Shown here: in pieces, positions 24,875 through 28,184 of the stretch
Layout of the letters: every line of letters starts with the position of its first letter
How positions within the stretch are numbered: position 1 is the stretch's first letter
DNA from: Brevinema_A sp051649245
GTDB taxonomy: Bacteria > Spirochaetota > Brevinematia > Brevinematales > Brevinemataceae
Assembly (NCBI GenBank): GCA_051649245.1
Contig: JBOFGS010000021.1
Span: 1-28,184, forward strand
DNA: 28,184 bases
Reading direction: 5' to 3'
The notes under the pieces: model-generated
The model's input: the letters and a program-made list of their open reading frames with translations, nothing else
The model's database searches: none
What the model was told of the DNA's origin: nothing
Program-made: the position numbers and the translations under genes

Positions 24875-24907
24875 AAATACCCCTTCCAATATGAAGGGGT
24901 ATTTATT
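24875..24907 (+). terminator. operon terminator
   Basis: A perfect 12-bp stem with four G-C pairs (24875-24886 with 24893-24904) and a T-rich tail begins 12 bp after the permease-LicD stop, closing the operon. The flanking A-run may also stop opposite-strand transcription. Confidence 0.75.
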
Positions 24908-24980
24908 TAGATAGAGCATGTTTGTAGTAGTTTAAGAGGCTTTTTGTAGTCCGTAAAAAGGTTTTTATGCGAGAAATCGC

Positions 24981-25178
24981 TTATTGTTTTATGGCACTTA
25001 AAATAAAACTATCCCATTGATTATTTTTGATATCTTTAATTAAATCAACAAATTTATCAAAATTAATAAAAGAATTTTGCTTTCTATCAATAATTCTTTG
25101 ATTTTGATTTGGAGAAACCATAACAAGAAGATGATCTTTGTTTTCTGAAAATGATATATATTTTTTATCTATTATCAT
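24981..25178 (-). CDS. doubtful small hypothetical protein
   Basis: A 65-codon frame with a protein-like composition (Lys/Asn/Asp-rich, alternating hydrophobic residues, mid-region INFDKFVDLIKDIKN). It has no good ribosome site in front of its ATG and no family I recognise. A TATAAT lies upstream on this strand but without a convincing -35. It could be a remnant of a larger gene. Confidence 0.25.
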   Translation of the reverse strand: MIIDKKYISFSENKDHLLVMVSPNQNQRIIDRKQNSFINFDKFVDLIKDIKNNQWDSFILSAIKQ

Positions 25179-25430
25179 AAGCTTTATTTGTCTAAGAATT
25201 GATAAATTATATTATAACATAAAAATAACACGGCAAAATTTATACCAAGTTGCTTAGGTTTATATCATTCTAAGCTCTATCTCCCAACACTTCCTCCTCA
25301 ATATTCATTTCTTGATATTTTATCATATCCCTTATTAATCCTGTACGTATAATAATTAACATTCTAGTTGATTTATTTACTAAAATATATTAACATGTTA
25401 GCGTGATATAAGTAAAATAAAGGATATTGT

Positions 25431-26312
25431 GTGAAAAAAATCGTATTAATTTTAGTAATATTGTTTATGAGTGTAGCCTCGTTAAATTCTCAACAAAAAA
25501 TTGTTGAAAAACCTTCAGATCAAGGATGGTACTATGATTTTGGAGTTAGGGGAGCATGGAATTTCGCAGGAATTTGTATTCGGAATAAGATATACTATAG
25601 AAAGGCTTTATCTCGAGATAAAAAACATATCTTATTTCAAAATTCATATTTAGAAACAGGGGTTGAGCTTGGACTTGGACCTTTTGCTAAGAGTACAGCA
25701 TTTGTTATTTGGCAACCTATCTTACCTCTTCGTTTTCAAGCACGTATAGGATACTATAGAGATTTATTGGGGGATGTTTTAGTTGATGGACCTAAAGGTG
25801 AATACAATCATGGCTATCTTGCTTTTACTGGATTAAATCCAGGTACGTACACAGGACCTAGAGTTAATTCAGATACCTTAGAAATCGAATTTGCACCGAC
25901 ACTGATTTTGGGTGGAAAAGTGGGAGAAGGGGCATTAGCTTTAATATATACTCCTCATATGCATTATTTTTATAGTAGTGGTATTTCAGGTAGTCAATAT
26001 CGTTATTTTGCTAGAGAATCTATTATTATTAAAAAACAAGATATTTTTTGGCATCACAAATTTTTATTTGGATATTCGTTTACTTCTGTTGGTGTAACAC
26101 TCGGAGTTTCTACTACAGTACAACATATACAAAGTATAGGCGGTATTTTTCGTGCTGGAATGTTTGGAGCAATTGCCTATGAAAGCCCTGTTCCTAATAA
26201 ACCAAATATTATACCTTATCTAAGAGCACAAATGGGATCTTGGATAAAAGATAGATATCTTGCAGGAACTTTTGTGATACAAGCTGAATTTGGAGTAAAA
26301 TATTTATTCTAA
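25431..26312 (+). CDS. putative outer-membrane beta-barrel protein
   Basis: This 293-residue protein begins with a clear signal peptide (KKIVLILVILFMSVASL, cleavage near NSQ). The mature part is built of alternating Gly/Tyr/aromatic strands (YYDFGVRGAWNF, FQARIGYYRD, HKFLFGYSFTSVGVTLG) and ends in ...VKYLF with a C-terminal Phe, which is typical of outer-membrane barrels. About ten to twelve strands seem possible. I cannot name a family. It starts with GTG at 25431, supported by AAGGA seven bases upstream. It is monocistronic and converges on the amidohydrolase gene. Confidence 0.65.
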   Translation: MKKIVLILVILFMSVASLNSQQKIVEKPSDQGWYYDFGVRGAWNFAGICIRNKIYYRKALSRDKKHILFQNSYLETGVELGLGPFAKSTAFVIWQPILPLRFQARIGYYRDLLGDVLVDGPKGEYNHGYLAFTGLNPGTYTGPRVNSDTLEIEFAPTLILGGKVGEGALALIYTPHMHYFYSSGISGSQYRYFARESIIIKKQDIFWHHKFLFGYSFTSVGVTLGVSTTVQHIQSIGGIFRAGMFGAIAYESPVPNKPNIIPYLRAQMGSWIKDRYLAGTFVIQAEFGVKYLF

Positions 26313-26315
26313 TAA

Positions 26316-26341
26316 AACATAGCCCCTTAAGGGGCTATGTT
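26316..26341. terminator. palindromic bidirectional terminator
   Basis: A perfect 26-bp palindrome of A/T-flanked CCCC-GGGG arms lies 4 bp after the barrel-gene stop and overlaps the stop codon (26340-26342) of the convergent amidohydrolase. Runs of T outside the stem are weak on the plus strand. Confidence 0.7.
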
Positions 26342-28028
26342 ACATAGATAGTTTATAAATACTTTTTCCTTCTTTTATTGTTTCAAGAACTTTTATGGTA
26401 TTTAATTCCATAGGATTGATTGTTAATGGATTATCAGATAATATAACAAAATCTGCTAGTTTTCCAACTTCAATAGATCCTTTAGAATCTTCTTCAAAAT
26501 ATTGATAAGCTCCCCAAAGAGTTAACGCCTTTAATGCTGTTATAACAGAAATTCTTTGATCTATTCCAATAATCTCACCTTTTCGGGAAATACGATTTAC
26601 TGTAGACCAAAGCACTTTCATACTATCAGGTATAATGACAGGAGCGTCATGATGTACTGTAAATATAATGTTTTCATCTTCTAACCATTTTGTTGGTGAA
26701 ATATGAAATACCCCAGGTTTGCCTATGGTTTCATTTTTATGCCATTCCCCCCAGTAAAAAGTATGGCTTGGGAATACAGAAGGAACAGCTCCAACATTTT
26801 TAATTTTTTTAATATGATCTTTTCTCATAAATTGACCATGTATTAAAATGGGTCGTCGATCTTTTTTACCATGCAGATTTTGTGCATACTCAGTTCCTTC
26901 TAAAAATAGATCTATAGCAGCTTCCCCATTTGCATGAATACCTATTTGCCAATTACTTTCATACGATAATGCGATTTGCTCTAAAACTTTTTGTTTTTCA
27001 ACACTAGGATAGCCTACATAATCACTGTTATGATTGTGTGGAGGAACAATATAAGGACGATCTCTCCACGCTGTTTTACCTTGAGGAGATCCATCTAATG
27101 TCAATTTCATCCCAGCAATACGAAATCTATTAACGTATTTTAAACTCGTTTGTGGAAGATACTTTTTACCTGCTTCAAAATCAGCATAAGCATTCAAATC
27201 TACTGGTAACATTCTAAAAAAAGCAAGTAGTTTCATAATCAAAATCTGTCCTGAACTTGCTCTACCTTCTTGTATTGTTGTATATCCAAAAGATACCATC
27301 TTATTAATACCGCTACGAAGAATCTTAGCCGCAAATAATGGAGAGAATTTCCCTACTTCAAAAAATACTCGAAGATGAGCTTCTTCTTCTAAGACACCAT
27401 TTGGTTCGTTAGAATTACTAATTCTCTGAATAATACCACCATCTGGATTTGTTGTATTACTGTCTATTTTTAAGACTTCAAGTCCTTTTGAATTTGCAAC
27501 CCCAATATGCCCTGATTGATGTATTAAATACACAGGTATATCAGGGAAAATTCGATCAAGATCATTTTTTGTAGGATGACGTTGTTCTGCTAATTGTGAT
27601 TCATCATATCCAAATCCTACAATCCACCCCAATTCCTTATATATATCTTTGTTTGTTGCATAATAATTTTGTACGGAAAGAAGGAGTGTATCGATATTAG
27701 ATACTATTCCATCTGGAACAGGGTAAAGATCCGCAACGACAGATTGTATCCCAATGCCAAACGTATGACTGTGAGCATCAATAAAACCAGGGAGCATTGT
27801 TCGATTACTTAAATCTACAAACTTTGTTTGACGATTAGTGTATTGATAAATTTCTTCCATAGTACCAACTGCCAAAATCTTGCCCCCCGAAACAGCCACA
27901 GCTTCTACTGTGGGTTTTTCATCATCAATAGTAATAATATTACCATTAAAATAGATCTGATCAGCTATATTATTTTTATGACAAGATGTTAATAATATTA
28001 AAAATAAGTATAAAAATATACGATTCAT
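26340..28028 (-). CDS. lipoprotein amidohydrolase, YtcJ-like (amidohydrolase family 3)
   Basis: The 562-residue protein carries a lipoprotein signal ending in LLTSC, which would anchor it in a membrane outside the cytosol. The enzyme part starts DQIYFNGNIITID and shows LPGFIDAHSHT (metal-binding HxH), IHANGEAAID, ILIHGQF, FTVHHDAPV and a C-terminal KGSIEVGKLADFVILSDNPL, the pattern of the YtcJ/AepA-like amidohydrolases. Substrates of this group are mostly unknown. The ATG at 28026-28028 is preceded by AGGAGAAGG. Its last codon overlaps the palindromic terminator shared with the barrel gene. Confidence 0.85.
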   Translation of the reverse strand: MNRIFLYLFLILLTSCHKNNIADQIYFNGNIITIDDEKPTVEAVAVSGGKILAVGTMEEIYQYTNRQTKFVDLSNRTMLPGFIDAHSHTFGIGIQSVVADLYPVPDGIVSNIDTLLLSVQNYYATNKDIYKELGWIVGFGYDESQLAEQRHPTKNDLDRIFPDIPVYLIHQSGHIGVANSKGLEVLKIDSNTTNPDGGIIQRISNSNEPNGVLEEEAHLRVFFEVGKFSPLFAAKILRSGINKMVSFGYTTIQEGRASSGQILIMKLLAFFRMLPVDLNAYADFEAGKKYLPQTSLKYVNRFRIAGMKLTLDGSPQGKTAWRDRPYIVPPHNHNSDYVGYPSVEKQKVLEQIALSYESNWQIGIHANGEAAIDLFLEGTEYAQNLHGKKDRRPILIHGQFMRKDHIKKIKNVGAVPSVFPSHTFYWGEWHKNETIGKPGVFHISPTKWLEDENIIFTVHHDAPVIIPDSMKVLWSTVNRISRKGEIIGIDQRISVITALKALTLWGAYQYFEEDSKGSIEVGKLADFVILSDNPLTINPMELNTIKVLETIKEGKSIYKLSM

Positions 28029-28068
28029 AACCTTCTCCTATATAATAACTATTTTAATTTAATAATAA

Positions 28069-28182
28069 TCATATTGCTAGACAAATAAAATATCTACCAA
28101 CACTCTTAACCTTTGTATTTAAAATGTTTGTACCTGTTTCATCAATATAAGCGTGAATAATTTTATCACTTATCTCTCCCCT
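28069..28182 (-). pseudogene. DUF3800-like N-terminal remnant
   Basis: A minus-strand frame reading in from the edge gives KIIHAYIDETGTN and SVGRYFICLAI, then a stop at 28069-28071. The pattern YIDE-S/T-G followed by a YF-xxAI strand matches the start of DUF3800 (an RNase-H-like family common in mobile and defence regions). Such proteins continue for 200 or more residues, so this one is truncated. The call rests on a short stretch. Confidence 0.4.
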
Positions 28183-28184
28183 CA

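Larger units (their letters stand above)
24864..25430. other. gene-poor region
   Basis: It holds the operon terminator, a doubtful small minus-strand frame (24981-25178) and a 30-codon minus-strand frame (25270-25362) with no ribosome site that may be chance or a gene tail. A weak TTGATT-type -35 lies upstream of the outer-membrane gene. I see nothing else. Confidence 0.4.

Noticed and set aside
25270..25362. 30-codon minus-strand frame ending in MNIEEEVLGDRA
   Set aside because: Composition looks protein-like but there is no ribosome site and no extension upstream; it may be chance or an unidentifiable gene tail.
1..28184. CRISPR array, tRNA, rRNA, insertion sequence or phage genes
   Set aside because: No regularly spaced repeats, no cloverleaf or rRNA motifs, and no transposase, integrase or phage structural protein found on reading both strands.

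Overview
The window comes from a strongly A+T-rich bacterium with an outer membrane. Good AGGAG-type ribosome sites precede most genes. Several products carry lipoprotein signal sequences, one is a signal-peptide-bearing beta-barrel candidate ending in Phe, and one belongs to a family related to lipid A disaccharide synthase. AT richness, lipoproteins and an aminoethylphosphonate cytidylyltransferase of the kind studied in Treponema would fit a spirochaete. That is inference; no rRNA or other phylogenetic marker is present.

Layout. The left edge (1-402, minus) is a broken DUF262 gene. Next come an inositol-monophosphatase-family gene (415-1194, minus) and, divergently, an LpxB-related glycosyltransferase (1562-2722). 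A PepV dipeptidase and a YfcC-type amino-acid/peptide permease form an operon (2950-5872) closed by a 24-bp-stem hairpin. A large protein with MACPF-like features follows (6191-8545). The 8546-9254 gap has a consensus promoter, an elaborately folded RNA candidate and a strong terminator. A minus-strand operon (12542 to 9255) encodes SpmB, SpmA, an LD-carboxypeptidase and an M20D amidohydrolase, which fits peptide or muropeptide use. A YdeI/OmpD-associated protein lies at 12680-13219 (minus).

The most notable part is 13.7-24.9 kb. Two paralogous LtaS/sulfatase-fold membrane enzymes (13926-15719 and 16292-18094) each have their own promoter. The second leads an overlapping eight-gene operon: sulfatase-fold enzyme, 59-residue membrane peptide, CDP-glycerol-phosphotransferase-like protein, shortened YidC-like protein, PntC/LicC-type cytidylyltransferase, AEP-type binding lipoprotein, ABC ATPase, and an ABC permease whose C-terminus is fused to a LicD-like phosphotransferase domain. 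I read this as a salvage-and-decoration pathway. 2-aminoethylphosphonate (or a phosphocholine/phosphoethanolamine-like headgroup) would be imported, activated to its CMP ester, and transferred by the permease-bound LicD domain to a surface glycan or glycerol-phosphate polymer. No phosphonate biosynthesis genes (PEP mutase, phosphonopyruvate decarboxylase, AEP transaminase) are in the window.

The right side holds an outer-membrane beta-barrel candidate (25431-26312) converging on a lipoprotein amidohydrolase of the YtcJ type (26340-28028, minus), with one palindromic terminator between them. The right edge carries a broken DUF3800 N-terminus. Relic genes at both edges suggest gene loss or past transfer.
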